DNA of 64,000 nucleotides from Pleodorina starrii (lineage: Eukaryota > Chlorophyta > Chlorophyceae > Chlamydomonadales > Volvocaceae), in contig BRXU01000005.1 of the NCBI GenBank assembly GCA_030267565.1, positions 3,723,501 through 3,787,500 on the forward strand. Direction: 5' to 3'. Positions within the stretch are counted from its first letter, which is position 1. Each line of letters starts with the position of its first letter. Under the pieces are notes generated by a model. It was not told the origin of the DNA and searched no databases. It saw only the letters and a program-made list of their open reading frames with translations. The position numbers and the translations under genes were made by a program. Of this stretch, positions 11,260-23,219 are shown in pieces.

Positions 11260-14200
11260 TCAACCGCCGCCCCTGACTCGGTCCACAAGCCGCTCAACCG
11301 ACAGTACGGCACCCGCAACCGACGCCACCGCCGCCGCCACCGCCAGCACCCAGCACACCGCCCTCTCGCCTCGGCGCAGCGGCAGCAGCCCCAGCGCGCA
11401 GCCGCAGGGCAGCACCAACAGTATCGCCGGGTCGCCCACCGACGCGACGACCGCAACCAGCTCGGAAAAGTACGGCAGCAGCGTGCCGGCCGTGTAGCCT
11501 AAACAGGCTGCACAGGCGGTGGTAAGCAGCCACAGCAGCCGCTGCTGCCTTTCCGCGGCGGCGGCGCTGCGGCCCGATGAGCTCCGCCGCCGCCGCCGTA
11601 ATCTCCGCCGTTGCTCGTCCAGACAGTGGTAGTGCCCACGTGATGCCGCCGTACCGTTGGCGGCTCCGGTCAACCGGTGCTCCGCCGTCTCATCGCCTCC
11701 GCCGCCGCCGCCGCCGCCGCCGCCGTGTTGCTCCTGCTCGTCATCCTGGCAACCACCCGCCAGCGGCGGCCCATCCTCCGCCAGCAGGGTAGCCGCATCC
11801 GGCGGCGGCCGTACTGCAGGGGCAACCGGCGCCGTACTCTCGCCGACGGCGGCGGTGCTCAATGCCCGGTGGCCTCTTGCCGCGTCCGTTGCCGCCACAG
11901 CTGGTGATCGTGGCGGCGGCGGCGGCGGTGGTGTCGTCAGTTGCACAATGACCACCGTCCCATGGGTCGTTCTTGCCGCCGCCGCCGCCTCCACATCGGA
12001 GCCGCAGGCACCGCCGCCGCTCTCCTCATCACAAGGAGCTTCATGTGTGACAGCCGTACTGGCGTCAGCGGCGGCGGCGGCGTTGGCTCCGTCACCGCCG
12101 CCGCAAGCACCGACGCTTCCGAGCTCCTCCTGTACACCCTCCTCCTCAACCTTGCCCCCGCCCCCGCCGCCGCCACCGCAGCAGCAGCAGCCACCACAGT
12201 CGCCGCCGCCCCGCACCCACATGCCGCGTGAACCACACAGACCCCACACCAGTCTTGCCCACACGTTGAGGTTGATCTGGTAGGAGACGAGCACGGACGC
12301 CAGGACGCAGACGTTGGCGGCCAGCGACCAGCCGTCGCGGCGCAGGGTGCTGGTGATGGGGCGCGAGCTGTCCACATCGCGGCCGAGGGCCACGTAGCCG
12401 GCTGCACCCACCATCGATAGCAGCAGCGGCAGTATGGTGGTGGAAATCGCTACGGAAGCGCAGAATTGAGAGCTGGGCGGCAGGAGCGGGAGCGGGGGCG
12501 GGCGAAGGGGGAGGGGGCGGGGGCGGGCGGGCCATGTGGCGCGGGAGGGATGGAGGTGTGGTGATGATGTACCTTCGCGGCTTCCTGGTGCAAATAATGG
12601 CGCACATGAGCGAATGAATGAATGAATGAATGAGTGGTCACAGGATTCGGATTCGGAGGATTTCCCTGCAGTGCATCACGGATGATGCCGAAGGCCAGAC
12701 ACCCAGCCGGGGACTGAAGCTCGCGCTCCTATCGCGCACATCCTACCACGCACATCAAGGGACCGCGCCGCGGCCGCGTCGTGCCGTGTCTGCCGTCGCG
12801 CTGCGCCGTGCTGCTTGCTGGCACCGAGCTAACCCCACTCAACGAACGCGCGTCGCGTCGCGTCGCGTGGCAGTATCTGTCTGTCTGAGACGTGCTGCCA
12901 GGGATGAACCAGGGGCCAACAGCCTCCCCGCCTTCACCCTCTGCCCTTCCTGCCGCTGCCTCGGCGGGGCCCCCTGCCCCCCGCCCCCCGCCCCCAACAA
13001 CAGCCACACATATACACACATATTCCGTCCCCCTTGCAAACATTCAGTGCGCCGCACGTTCGCGCACACTCGAACATTAACCGTGGCTTGCTAGAAAGGC
13101 AGTTCTGCCTTCTGCGGGGACTAGTGTCGCTGCACCGGTGCTCAAAATTGGAGTTGTGAAGGCCCTTGCAAGGGTGTGTGAGGGGCTGAGGGCACATGCA
13201 TGTGTGGCCTCAGGCAGGGGTGTGTGCGGGCGGGGGCGTCCTATCTACCTGTGCCGCATGCCGGTGATGATGCGCAACCAGCTCTCCTGACCTCCGAAAC
13301 CAAACACGATGCCCATCACACCAACCTGGGGGCAGGGGCAGGAGGGTGGAGGGGGAGAGCCGACGCCCGCCGGAGTAAGGAGGAGGAGGGGGAGGAGGAG
13401 GGGGAGGAGGAAGGGGAGGCAGACACGCTAGCCAGCAGTAGCCGACGCCCGCCGGCAACAAGAACTGAACAACTAATTAAGTAACTGACTACCTAACTTA
13501 TTGTACTGGCGCGAGCATACCGGGCATATTAGGGGTGCCTGGGCGGTGCCCTCACCCTAGAATGGGCCCAGAAAGCCCCCCACACTGTAACATAACATAA
13601 CAATATCAGGGGTGCTATGTTCTCCGAGGCGCCCCCCGCCCTGTATAGTGTAGTGCGTACTGCCCTGTAGTGTAGTGTAGTGTAGTGCGTAGTGTAGTGC
13701 GTACTGCCCCGCCCTGTGTAGTGTAGTGCGTACTGCCCTGTAGTGCGCCCCCCGCCCTGTGTAGTGTAGTGCGTACTGCCCTGTAGCGCGCCCCCCGCCC
13801 TGTGTAGTGTAGTGCGTACTGCCCTGTAGTGCGCCCCCCGCCCTGTGTAGTGTAGTGCGTACTGCCCTGTAGTGCGCCCCCCGCCCTGTGTAGTGTAGTG
13901 CGTACTGCCCTGCCCGTATCGCCCACCACCCTGCCCCGATTATCCTCTCCTCTCCCTTCTCTCTCCTGCTGACTCGATTCCCCTTCCACACGCACACACA
14001 CCCACACACACCAAGGCGTCGCCAAAGCCGCGGTGCGCCACGAGTTCCGTGCGCGGCCGCCAGGTGCCACTGCCGCCGCCATCCGTCGCTGCGCCGTCGA
14101 AGCCCAGCTGCGGCGGCGGCGGCTCGACGAGAAGTTTGACGGTCGCGATGAGAAGGGCGGCGGTCATGGCCAAGCTGCCCAACAGGGACATCCAACCAAG

Positions 14201-16169
14201 CTGCGAGAGAGGGAAAAGAAGGTGCGCCGGGAGGGAGGGGGGCCGTAGCGGCGGCACGGGGGCAGGGCGGGGTCGCTGGCGTCAGGGGGGCAGGCAGGTA
14301 GCATCTGCAGGCGGGCTGGCTGGCTAGGTTTTTTATTTGTGGAAGGCGCGTGATGCCGTAGGCCCGCTTGCCCTAATGTAGAACGGTGGATCTTACACAA
14401 TGAGGACCAGATCCAGATCCAGATCCAGAGCCAACCCTGCGCGCACCCACCTGGCTCACGCACCTGAGTCAGGGTCTGCAGCTGTGCCAACGCCACCGCA
14501 ATCACCAGCACTGGCAGTCCGTACAGCGGCAACGACACGGGGCGCGACGAGGTGGTCAGCAGCTGAGGACACGGGGGGACACGGCCGGGGGTTTCCACGG
14601 ATAGGCCAGGGGCCGTGAGGGGGAGGGTGGGGGCAGGGGCGAGGGCGGGCCAAGGTCCGTGGGGCCAGCCGGGCAAGTCTGAGGCGCCGGGCCGGGCCGG
14701 GCCGGTGTGAGGACGTGTAGGCGTTCGGGCCCACATCTATCTACCGGTAAGGCGCGAGCGTGAGGCCTTACGCACAGATCGCCGTTCGGTGAAGCGTACT
14801 TGCCTGACGACGTGACGAGGCGCGGACTGAAGTTGCGAACATGCGGCGACCAGGCCCACGCAACCCGGCATTCAAGACACGCAATCGCAGACACGGCGGC
14901 AGTTGCCACACGGCTTCCTGGGGGAGCGAACAGGGCCACCAACTCCCGGCCCGACCCTGCTGCATGCATCTCCGACGTATCTCCACCACTCACCGCTCTC
15001 GATCACCCCCCTCACACAAACACACAAACACACAAACACGCGCTCCACGTCCCACGCCCCGCCTGGCTCAGTGCCTCCACTGCGGTGCCCTCTTTATGTT
15101 ACCCACCTGGCCTTACCTGACTGAGCGCCTCCACTGCCGTCAGGTGCAATATGGCGGGCAGCAGCAGAATGATGTTGTACGCGGTCAGGCAGGCAGCGAT
15201 CTCGCCGCCGCGGCCCAGCGCGCGGCGCGCCAGGACGTGCATCATGAGGGGCGGCGGGCGGTGGCTACCACCACCACCACCACCACCACCACCACCACCA
15301 CCACCACCACCACCACGGGGGCAGTGCTCGCGCCAGTCACAGTCGCCGGAGTCGGCCAGGCGCCATTGCGCCACCAGCCTTTGCGGCCAGCAGAGGGGCG
15401 TGGGCGATGTGCGGGAAACGGGAAACGGTCGTGGGGAAAGGAAGTGACCCAAGTGAGACTAATCGACAACGACAACAACCGCTCCTTGTCGGCGGTCCCC
15501 TGCTGCCCCCACCGCCCGCGGGAGTTACCCCCCGCCCTGTGTAGAACCGGCTGCCGGGCCGAGGGGGGGGGGGCTCGGGATGCTCCCTCCTTCGAGGGTT
15601 CTGCGCAATGCACGTCGAGTCTCGAGTGCCAACTGTGGACTTCGGCTTCTTGGGACAGTGGCAGGAGGTGCGGCATGCACCTCCTGCCTCCGAGTGGCGA
15701 CCCTTTCGTTTAGCGGCACTGTACACCAACGTTCATTCAACTAGTTGGATGTTTAACTACCTGACATAACCAACCGACCAATTACCAACCAACCGACCAA
15801 CCAACCTACCTACCAACCAACCAACCCAACCCAACCCAACCGCCGGACGCACCGTGTGTAGAGGGACCCGGCGTAGACGACGGCCGCTGAGAGCGCCCCG
15901 ATGACCAGCGCCGCGGGGATCCAGCCCAGGCGGGCAAACGCCCCCGGCATGGACAGCACACCCGCCCCCAGCGCGGCCTTGAGCACCACACAGGCCGTCA
16001 GCCACACGCCCGCAGCCCCGCGCCCTGCGGTGCCAACATACCCCCATCCTGAAAAACCGAATTCCCGGACTGAGGCCTGGAGCAAGTTACGTATCCTGTT
16101 TTGTTTTCTCTGTGCTGTGCGGTACCGGTGATGCGTCTTTGACTATCTGGGGCAGTGGGCACCCGACGC

Positions 16170-16259
<90 letters not shown>

Positions 16260-17081
16260 CTGTTACATATCTGCCGGGCCGACACTGGCCGGGGGCGCTA
16301 ACCCGCCCACATACGGGAGACCGCCGAAGCACTCCTCTGTTGAGGAGGGGCGTACCACCTTGTCTGCACAATGCACCGGGAAGTGTGTGCCCAAGCTCGC
16401 CGATAGATCCCGGTGCTTCCAGGCATGGCATCGGGAGCTGGGCAGGGCAGGATAGGGCTGCGCTGTGCTGTGCTGCGCCGATTTGCTGCGCTGCGCGCGC
16501 ATGTGTGGGCTTGCGCGTGAGCGGTGAGCGTGCACATACATACGGTATTTGCGGAGGCTGCGGTCCGTTGAAGGGATTGTGTGTGTCCTGTACCGGTCCT
16601 TTCCAACCCCGCCCTGGGCCTCCAAACCAAACCGAAATCACGCCACTATCAATCAGGCACGCAGCCTGCGCCCACCATCGATGAAGCCTGCAGCATCAGC
16701 AGGCCCCTGTTCGCTTCCGCCGCCGCTGCCGCCCCTGCCGCCGATCGGACAGCCCGCCGACTCTGCTTCGCACCGCGGCAGCGTCCTGACGACGGGTACC
16801 GGCGGATGTGCCCTGGGCGGCGCGTGCGTGTACGGCAGCGTGGACGGCGGCGAGCCCTGCCGCGCCGTGCGCCAGGCGCTGCGGCGGCCGGCGGAGCCGG
16901 GTAGTGACCCGTGGGTCGGTGTCGCAAACCAAACGTCGTCGTAGTCGTAACAGGCGGCTCGGCCCGCGGTGCTGCCCGGCGATGCGGCTTGGACAGCGTC
17001 CCCTGAAATACACTGAGATGAATGATATGATTGCGGCTGTGGATGTGGTTTCGGTGGGGCCTCGGATGGAAACGGCTTCAT
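11260..17081 (-). CDS. AAAP-family amino acid transporter with long loop
   Basis: Membrane permease of the amino acid/auxin permease superfamily, probably moving amino acids with protons; substrate and membrane are unknown. Exons in transcript order: 17081-16676, 16048-15853, 15264-15117, 14562-14464, 14200-14012, 13325-13249, 12472-11260; phases 1,2,0,0,0,2 all close, giving 775 residues. A 135-residue Pro/Gly/Ser-rich N-terminus precedes the first helix, LKAALGAGVLSMPGAFARLG, a strong family signature. Later hallmarks are GIVFGFGGQ and the helix ending MVGAAGYVALG. I count about 10-11 hydrophobic segments. Between the helix near residue 440 and the last three helices lies a roughly 225-residue Gly/Ala/Pro/Asp-rich hydrophilic insert. 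The nearest upstream in-frame ATG is used as start; the N-terminal exon is supported by splice phase only. A GT microsatellite and a dispersed repeat occupy intron 1, and a 42-bp minisatellite intron 5. Confidence 0.85.
13630..13912. repeat. 42-bp minisatellite in transporter intron
   Basis: About five to six tandem copies of a 42- to 43-bp unit containing GCGCCCCCCGCCCTGT and GTAGTGCGTACTGCCCTGTA. It lies wholly in the intron between the transporter exons at 14012 and 13325. Copies are nearly identical, suggesting recent amplification. Confidence 0.85.
15267..15316. repeat. (CCA)n microsatellite next to a splice acceptor
   Basis: A 50-bp CCA tract directly upstream (in transcript sense) of the acceptor of transporter exon 3 at 15264. 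On the minus strand it reads GGT, so it could encode poly-Gly if the exon started earlier; codon phase fits the acceptor at 15264. Confidence 0.8.
15775..15842. repeat. AACC/AACCC tandem tract at a 5' splice site
   Basis: Degenerate CCAA and CCAAC repeats. In transcript sense these read TTGG and TTGGG and begin about ten bases after the donor of transporter exon 2 (donor at 15852). Confidence 0.75.
16174..16257. repeat. (GT)42 microsatellite
   Basis: An uninterrupted GT repeat in the first intron of the transporter gene. It abuts the 128-bp dispersed repeat that begins at 16256, and the second copy of that repeat is likewise bordered by GT/CA dinucleotides. Confidence 0.9.
16256..16385 (+). 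mobile_element. Dispersed repeat copy 1, GT-ended
   Basis: About 128 bp from TAACTGTTACATATCTGCC to CCGGGAAGTG, present again in reverse orientation at 25679-25808 with essentially one mismatch. One end is a GT microsatellite in both copies, as in the tails of some non-LTR or short interspersed elements. No coding capacity. It sits in intron 1 of the transporter. Confidence 0.7.
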
Positions 17082-19081
17082 ATGCGGCAACTGACACGAG
17101 CAGACGACTGCCAGGCGCGAGTGTTGCTCCGCGCCCTCGGCCCGGGCCTTACTTTGCTTCTGATTTAATTAAGCCCTGAGTAATGTTTGGGCGTTGTCAT
17201 GTGTTCCTGTTTTATCAGGCCTTTTGGCAGGAGAGGATTTCAAGGCACACCAGCGACAGCCAGCAGGCAGGCGGCCACCGCTGCGGTTTCTCGTTTGACC
17301 AAAGCGCACGTGGAGCACCGTAAGCGCCCACACAGCAGGCAGCGCACGCACCATCGATTCCAAGGGACGTTTGGGTCCACCAACAGTTAACAGATGGATG
17401 AGCTCCTGAAAAGACAAAGACAAAGTGGCGGACAGCATCCCCTGAGTTCGGTTAGTAAGACTCCGTCCGGCCGGTTTCTGCCCTCGCCGTCGCGCTTTGT
17501 TTCGCTCTTTGCATTCATCCTACCCCCGGCGCGTCGAAACGGTGCAATTGGCGCTTTGCAATCAAGCCTTTACTTTGGCGTTGCGGCGCCTTCATAAGTT
17601 GCCGAGGACCAACCGCAGCACCCACCCACTGTTAGCTGCCGCCGAGCGGCCGAGGTGTGCACTGCAGAAACAAACTGCCAACTGCCCCAAACACAACGCA
17701 GGCGAACTAACCAAGGACTGGAGGTATGCGGCATGGGCGCCAGTTGCGCGCGCGGAGCCACGATGGTGGCGGCCTTGCGTACAGCAGGGGACACCCCGTG
17801 TGGATCCGCGTAGCGTATGCGGAGGCCGCGCGCAGCATCGGAAGGCACTGCTGCCCTTCGTTCGGCCATCGAACGTTGCGACCAAACCTTCTGGCCTTTC
17901 TCAGCTGATCCGCGTGTATGGTCGCTCCGTTCAGAGGAGCGACCATACACCGAAGATTAACCCGCACACGCGCGTGGGTAAGCGGATCCCGCGGTACTTT
18001 TTGCCTGTGATCCGGGCAGTACCCTTCCAAGCCAGTGGCATCGAAGCGTACAGCGTGAAGCCACGCTCGAAGACGCTTTACTCTGGGCGGTATCGTCGGT
18101 CTTCTTTCCCGATGGTCATATCAGACTGCATCGAATAACCTCGTCATCTTGCCCGGTCAGCCAGGGGGAAGTGGGCTCGCTGCGGGGATAAGACCGACAA
18201 CGGCTCGTACGGCAGCTGCGGTTGTGTACTGGCCCCAGGTGCTGAGTGCGCGAGACCGGTGTTGTTTTCCGGTCATTTTCAATTCTTCTTCCTTACACAT
18301 CTTTTTCAGCACGGGTGTTCACGGGTTCCACAAGACCATCAGCCCCCCTTGCGGAAAGCTGGCCCCCAGGTAGCTCGTGCGTGCAAGGACATGCATCACC
18401 ACAAACAAAAAACGGGAGACAAAAACGGAGGCCGCGCACGCGTTAGCCGTGCGCAACAGCTCAGGATACCCGACCACACACACGTACGACAAAGAGACGT
18501 ATACAAGCGAGGGGAAGTACAGACGCCATGACGATTGCGGACCTGTTCGGGAGCGCACCGCGCCGCGTTGGGTACATCGAACCCCCGGCTTTGTTTCGAA
18601 CCCGGAGGGTCCCAACCAACAAACCAACCAACAGATGCTCTCTTCTCTTCGGGATGCATGTCTGCAACGCCCCGCATGCAGCTGCCAGCGGCACGCTTTC
18701 GCGGCTGTCGGGTTCCGACAATCCCACCGGGTGTTGCGTCTCCACAGGCTTGCGCCCGCGCAACGCCACCCCAAAAGCGACCACGCGCTCCTCATCACTC
18801 CACATCACTGCATCACGGCCGCCACGCCATCAGAGCCTGCGATTGCGAGACCTGACGACGCGACTGGCCGTCCGGCCGGGAAAGCCCGCGCAACTACGGC
18901 CTCAAAACACCCCCCACAGCCATCGCTCGACGACGGCGCGAGGTGCTGCAGGAGGCGCGCGCTTTCCCCCTTCACTCCCACCGCACTCCCACTCCCCCAC
19001 ACAGCACGCAAGCGTCACTGCAACATGCTGTCGCGGGAGAAGGCGGAGCGGCGGAGCGGCGAGAAGGCGGCGAGGCGCCGC
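17082..19081. other. Intergenic stretch between PGK1 and transporter
   Basis: It holds the 3' flank of PGK1 (-) and the 5' flank of the transporter (-). A perfect 15-bp hairpin lies at 17914-17950. A minus-strand TGTAA, the volvocine polyadenylation signal, occurs at about 18289-18293 and might serve PGK1. Open frames here have no recognisable motif. Confidence 0.45.
17914..17950. repeat. Perfect 15-bp inverted repeat, 7-nt loop
   Basis: GTGTATGGTCGCTCC (17914-17928) and its exact reverse complement (17936-17950) are separated by GTTCAGA. It would fold as a stable hairpin in RNA or DNA. Function unknown. Confidence 0.85.
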
Positions 19082-22000
19082 TTACTTCTCGTCCAGAGCG
19101 GCAACGCCCGGCAGGATCTTGCCCTCCAGCAGCTCCAGGGAGGCGCCGCCGCCGGTGGAGATGTGGCTCATCTTCTCGGCAACGCCGGCCTGCTCCACGG
19201 CAGCGACCGAGTCGCCACCGCCGATGATGGTGATGGCGCCCTTGGGGGTCAGCTCAGCCAGGGTGTTGGCGATGGACTGTTTGGGGGAAGGGGGCGCGGG
19301 GGACGGGGGCTGGTTAGACACAGTGCAATGACCGCATACTGGTAATGAATGATCGCGCAACCTCGTTCAGGACAGGGGTACAGGAACGGCTCTGCCGAGC
19401 ACACATCCGATTAACTCCGCAACACTTTCGCCGGGTCCATATAGACCGATCCATCCTTTAGTCAAATGGACACAGGACCCGATGGAAACACGGCACGTAT
19501 CACGTACCACGGTGCCGTTGGCGAACTTGGGGAACTCGAACACGCCCATGGGGCCGTTCCACACGACCGTCTTGGCGTCCGACAGGGCGGCCTGGAAGGC
19601 CTTGACGGAGTCCGGGCCGATGTCCAGACCCATCCAGCCGTCGGGGATGGCCTCCACGGACACGGTCTGAGTGTTGGCGTTGGCGTCGAACTTGTCGGCC
19701 ACGATCACGTCGGTCGGCAGCAGCAGCTGCACGCCCTTGGCCTGAGGGAGACCAAGACAGCGGAGAGGGGAGGAGGGTGGGTTAACAGACAAATTTGCCA
19801 CGAGGAAACAAGAAGGCGGGGGAGTTCACGTTTCGGTCCCTGGAGGAGGGGAGTGGAGTAAGTCGCAGTGCAGAACGTCGTCTGATGCGTTCGTGTCGAT
19901 GGGAGGTTGGGTTTCACGTGCGCCGCGCCGCGCCGCGCCGCGCAGGCCCGCTACGGGATTCTCGGCGCCGCCTCATATGCGCGCAGAAGTGCAGAGATCC
20001 AAGAAAGCGCCCAGCAGTCCTAGTCTCGACCTTCCGGCCCCCGAACGCCAGCCCCCATGCAGCACTGAAAGAACGCACTTTGGCCATCTCCTCCAGGTTC
20101 TTGGCCAGCTCCAGCTTGTCCTCCTCCACCAGCGAGGAGCCCACCTTGAGGCCGCGAGCCTTGTAGAAGGTGAAGATCATGCCGCCACTGGGGGGGGGGC
20201 GCAGCGGAGCGAGTGGGGCAAAGACAGTCAGTCAGTTATAAACGCGTAAGCGATGGATGACCGCACCACCAGAGTGCGCAACGCCAAGGTGAAGCAGGAA
20301 ACATCGACGGGGCGGGGCGAGGTTGCGCCACCCTGGCGGGGCGTGTGAGGCGGCGGCTCGGGGCGGATACACACACACACACAGACGACGGGGGTGCGCC
20401 GAGCCGCGCGGGGCCAAAGCCCTCAGCCCCTCACCCGATGATGATCTTGTCGCACTTCTCCATCAGCTTCTCAATGACGGTGATCTTGGAGGACACCTTG
20501 GAGCCGCCCACGATGGCCACGAAGGGGCGCTTGGGGGCCGACACGGCGCCGTCGAGGTAGTCCTGTAGGTGGGGAGGGAAGGGAGCCGAGGGAGGCGATT
20601 AGTTCGATCCACCGCGCGGTGCGTGGTGCGGAAGAAGACTGGGAGCATTTTTCGCTGTGCCGAACGCAAGCACCAGCGCGTGTACATTGTAACCACCTCC
20701 ATTCCCCAGCGCATCTATCTACCCTCAAACGCGCACCACGTTCCCGACTTCAATGTGCATGATCGAACCCCTCTCCAAAAGCACAGCTATCGCAGGATGC
20801 CCATAAAGCATACACGCACGGCTTCCCGCCCTGCGCATGCCTCTGCTCCTTGCGCCACCCGCCACGCACCACCGTGCCATTCCCTCATCGCAGCACCGTC
20901 CCCTCCCTCCCTCCCCCGCTGCCCCGCTCCCTCCCTCCTCCGCTCGCTAACGCTCACTCACCAGCTCCTTCTGGAGCAGGAAACCCGCCACGGAGGGCTT
21001 CAGGAAGCGGGTCACACCCTCGGTCGAGGCGTGGGCGCGGTGGGCAGTGCCGAAGGCGTCGTTGACGTACAGGTCGGCGTTGGCGGCCAGCTGCGGTCGA
21101 CAGACGGGAGGGCGACAGGGCCACAGGTCGCAGCGGTGAGTGCGCGGTGGGGTCAGGAGTGTGTGGCGCCAAGCAACTTAGTACCCCAACACATTCGGGC
21201 CGAAGCCAACCCACAACTACACAGAATGACATTGCCGCCACGATGCTGGTCAGATGGGGGCATGAGGGCCCCATGACGGTTGGGTGAACGGGAAATGCCC
21301 ATCCCAGGACCGCAGCTGGACAACAGGAGGCACGTCCCTTCTTGGCACGTCCCACAGCTCTCGCTTTTTACCTTCTTGGCGAACTCGGCGTCGTTCTTCT
21401 CCTCCTCCTTGTAGAAGCGGACGTTCTCGAGCAGCAGCAGCTGCACACGCAAAACAAAAAGCGGACACACGCCGTCAGCAACCAGGATCAGGCAGTGTCA
21501 CGAACATCCCACACGAGCACCGAAGAAGAAACAGAATTGCGGTATAGCCTTGTCAGTCACACGAACGTCGTGCACCAGCTAATAAAGAGCGCGTTTGGGA
21601 CGCCCGTGGCCAAGCGTGCGAAATGCTGGCGGCGTCTCGGCAACTCAAGCCCCAGCGATGCAGCCTGAAGCGGACTGATGCGACAAGCTTTCGGAGCTGG
21701 CTGGGCAACGACTCGTGACCTTGCCCCTTCTGCAAAAACGGCTGAGACCCAGATGACCCACCTCGCCGTTCTTCATGGACGCCACGGCGCCCTCCACGGC
21801 GGGGCCAATGCAGTCATCGACCTTCTTGACCTGCGGCGCACAAAAGACAATACACGACGGGGTTAGGGCATGGGGAAGGTTCTGAACAGCTGTCCCGTGC
21901 TGCCGTCCTGCCTGGTCCCCGCGCGCCGACCAGCAATCACAGCACACCGAAAATGATGGTGACAGACTGAACAGAAGAACGGTGATCGCAGGGATTTAAT

Positions 22001-23219
22001 GCAGCGAGCACAGGACAGTGCAGTTGCCGTGGACGGAAAGGGCCAACCCCCATGGCCTTTCGACCGAACGACGAGTGTCGTCGTCTGCACCGTCCGGGGG
22101 GCGGCGCACGGGAAGCAGCGGCAGAGCGGCAGTGGCAGGGAGGGAGGAAGCCGCAGCACACATGGACGGCTGATTGGGAAAGCTAACGCACCTCCTTGCC
22201 CAGGAGCTCGGACAGGCGCGCCACCACGGGGGTCAGGCGGTACTTGTCCTCGGGACCACCCTTTGGGCGACCCTGCATGGCGAATCGCAAGAACATGACA
22301 CTTAGAGCAGACAACAAACGCGTGCAGTTGTCTTGATTTTGTTGCGGTGCGCATATTCCACATATTCTGTGAGAGCGGATGAGGGGGAGCCCTCGCGGCA
22401 TGCTGATAGGAAAGGGGGTTCCGTGTGCTTCACGGCGCAGCAGCCTCGAACACTGGCGAGCTGAGGCAAGGGGCAGGCGCGATGAATCGATGATGATGCT
22501 GAATACAAATGAGTCGATACTGCTTAAGAATAGTCGGATGGTGTTTGGTCGGGATCACCAAGTCCTACCAGGTGCGAGGTCAGGAGGACCTTGGCACCGT
22601 TGTCCAGCAGGTACTTCAGGGTCGGGACCGCGGCGCGGATGCGGGTGTCATCGGTGATGGCCAGGGTCGCCTTGTCAAGGGGGACGTTCAGGTCGGCGCG
22701 GACGAACACGCGCTTGCCTGCGGCAGCGACATCGCAATCGCCCTGTCAGCTTTCGTGGCAGACAAAGCACGACGACTGCTTCAAAGGCCCATTTGCAATG
22801 AAATTATCAATTCTGTCAATTGCACCGTCCCAGAGCGCGCAACCTAAATGATCGAAGAGATGGCTCTGTGATCGAAGGCGACCCAAGAACAAATCCTCAA
22901 GGCCCATAGCTCACCCTCCAGGTCAGCCTTGCCCAGATCGCCAACGGACTTCTTGACCTGTTGGAAACAGATATGACATGGTGTGAGGTCCAGCGCTGGA
23001 TAGGATGGCTGTTCCGATGGAAATTGGGTGACTCACCGCCTCGACAACGATGCGGCTGCGGCCGGCGCGGCGGATGTCAATGGAGACCTCAGGAGCGAAG
23101 GTGCTGCGCAGGGTCGGGCGAGCGACCGAAGAGAAGGGCACCACGCGAGGAGCAACAGCAGCCACGCGGCGGCCAGAGACCACGCGCGCGTTAGCGCGCA
23201 TCTTCATCGAGAGGGCCAT
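19082..23219 (-). CDS. PGK1: Phosphoglycerate kinase, chloroplast
   Basis: Converts 3-phosphoglycerate and ATP to 1,3-bisphosphoglycerate in the Calvin cycle of the chloroplast stroma. Exons in transcript order: 23219-23037, 22957-22915, 22717-22569, 22272-22192, 21830-21762, 21440-21372, 21090-20962, 20562-20435, 20187-20079, 19741-19508, 19276-19082. All junctions are GT..AG and phases close, giving 462 residues, the length expected for a plastid enzyme with transit peptide. Exon 1 encodes an Arg/Ala/Ser/Val-rich transit peptide of about 60 residues (starts [13 protein letters not shown]). Mature hallmarks are RADLNVPLD near the start of the N-domain, LLTSHLGRPKG across exons 3-4, [33 protein letters not shown] and TIIGGGDSV for nucleotide binding. 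The sequence is very close to the Chlamydomonas enzyme. No break or missing catalytic region is seen. Confidence 0.98.

Noticed and set aside
13630..13912. CRISPR-like regular repeats
   Set aside because: The units are contiguous minisatellite copies with no unique spacers, inside an intron of a eukaryotic gene.
15264..15452. Transporter exon 3 extended through a poly-Gly (GGT) tract
   Set aside because: The acceptor at 15264 gives the correct codon phase with exon 2; the extension would add a poly-Gly block absent from the family at this point.
17497..18138. Plus-strand open frame of 213 codons
   Set aside because: No motif or family likeness; it spans the perfect hairpin at 17914, which argues against coding.
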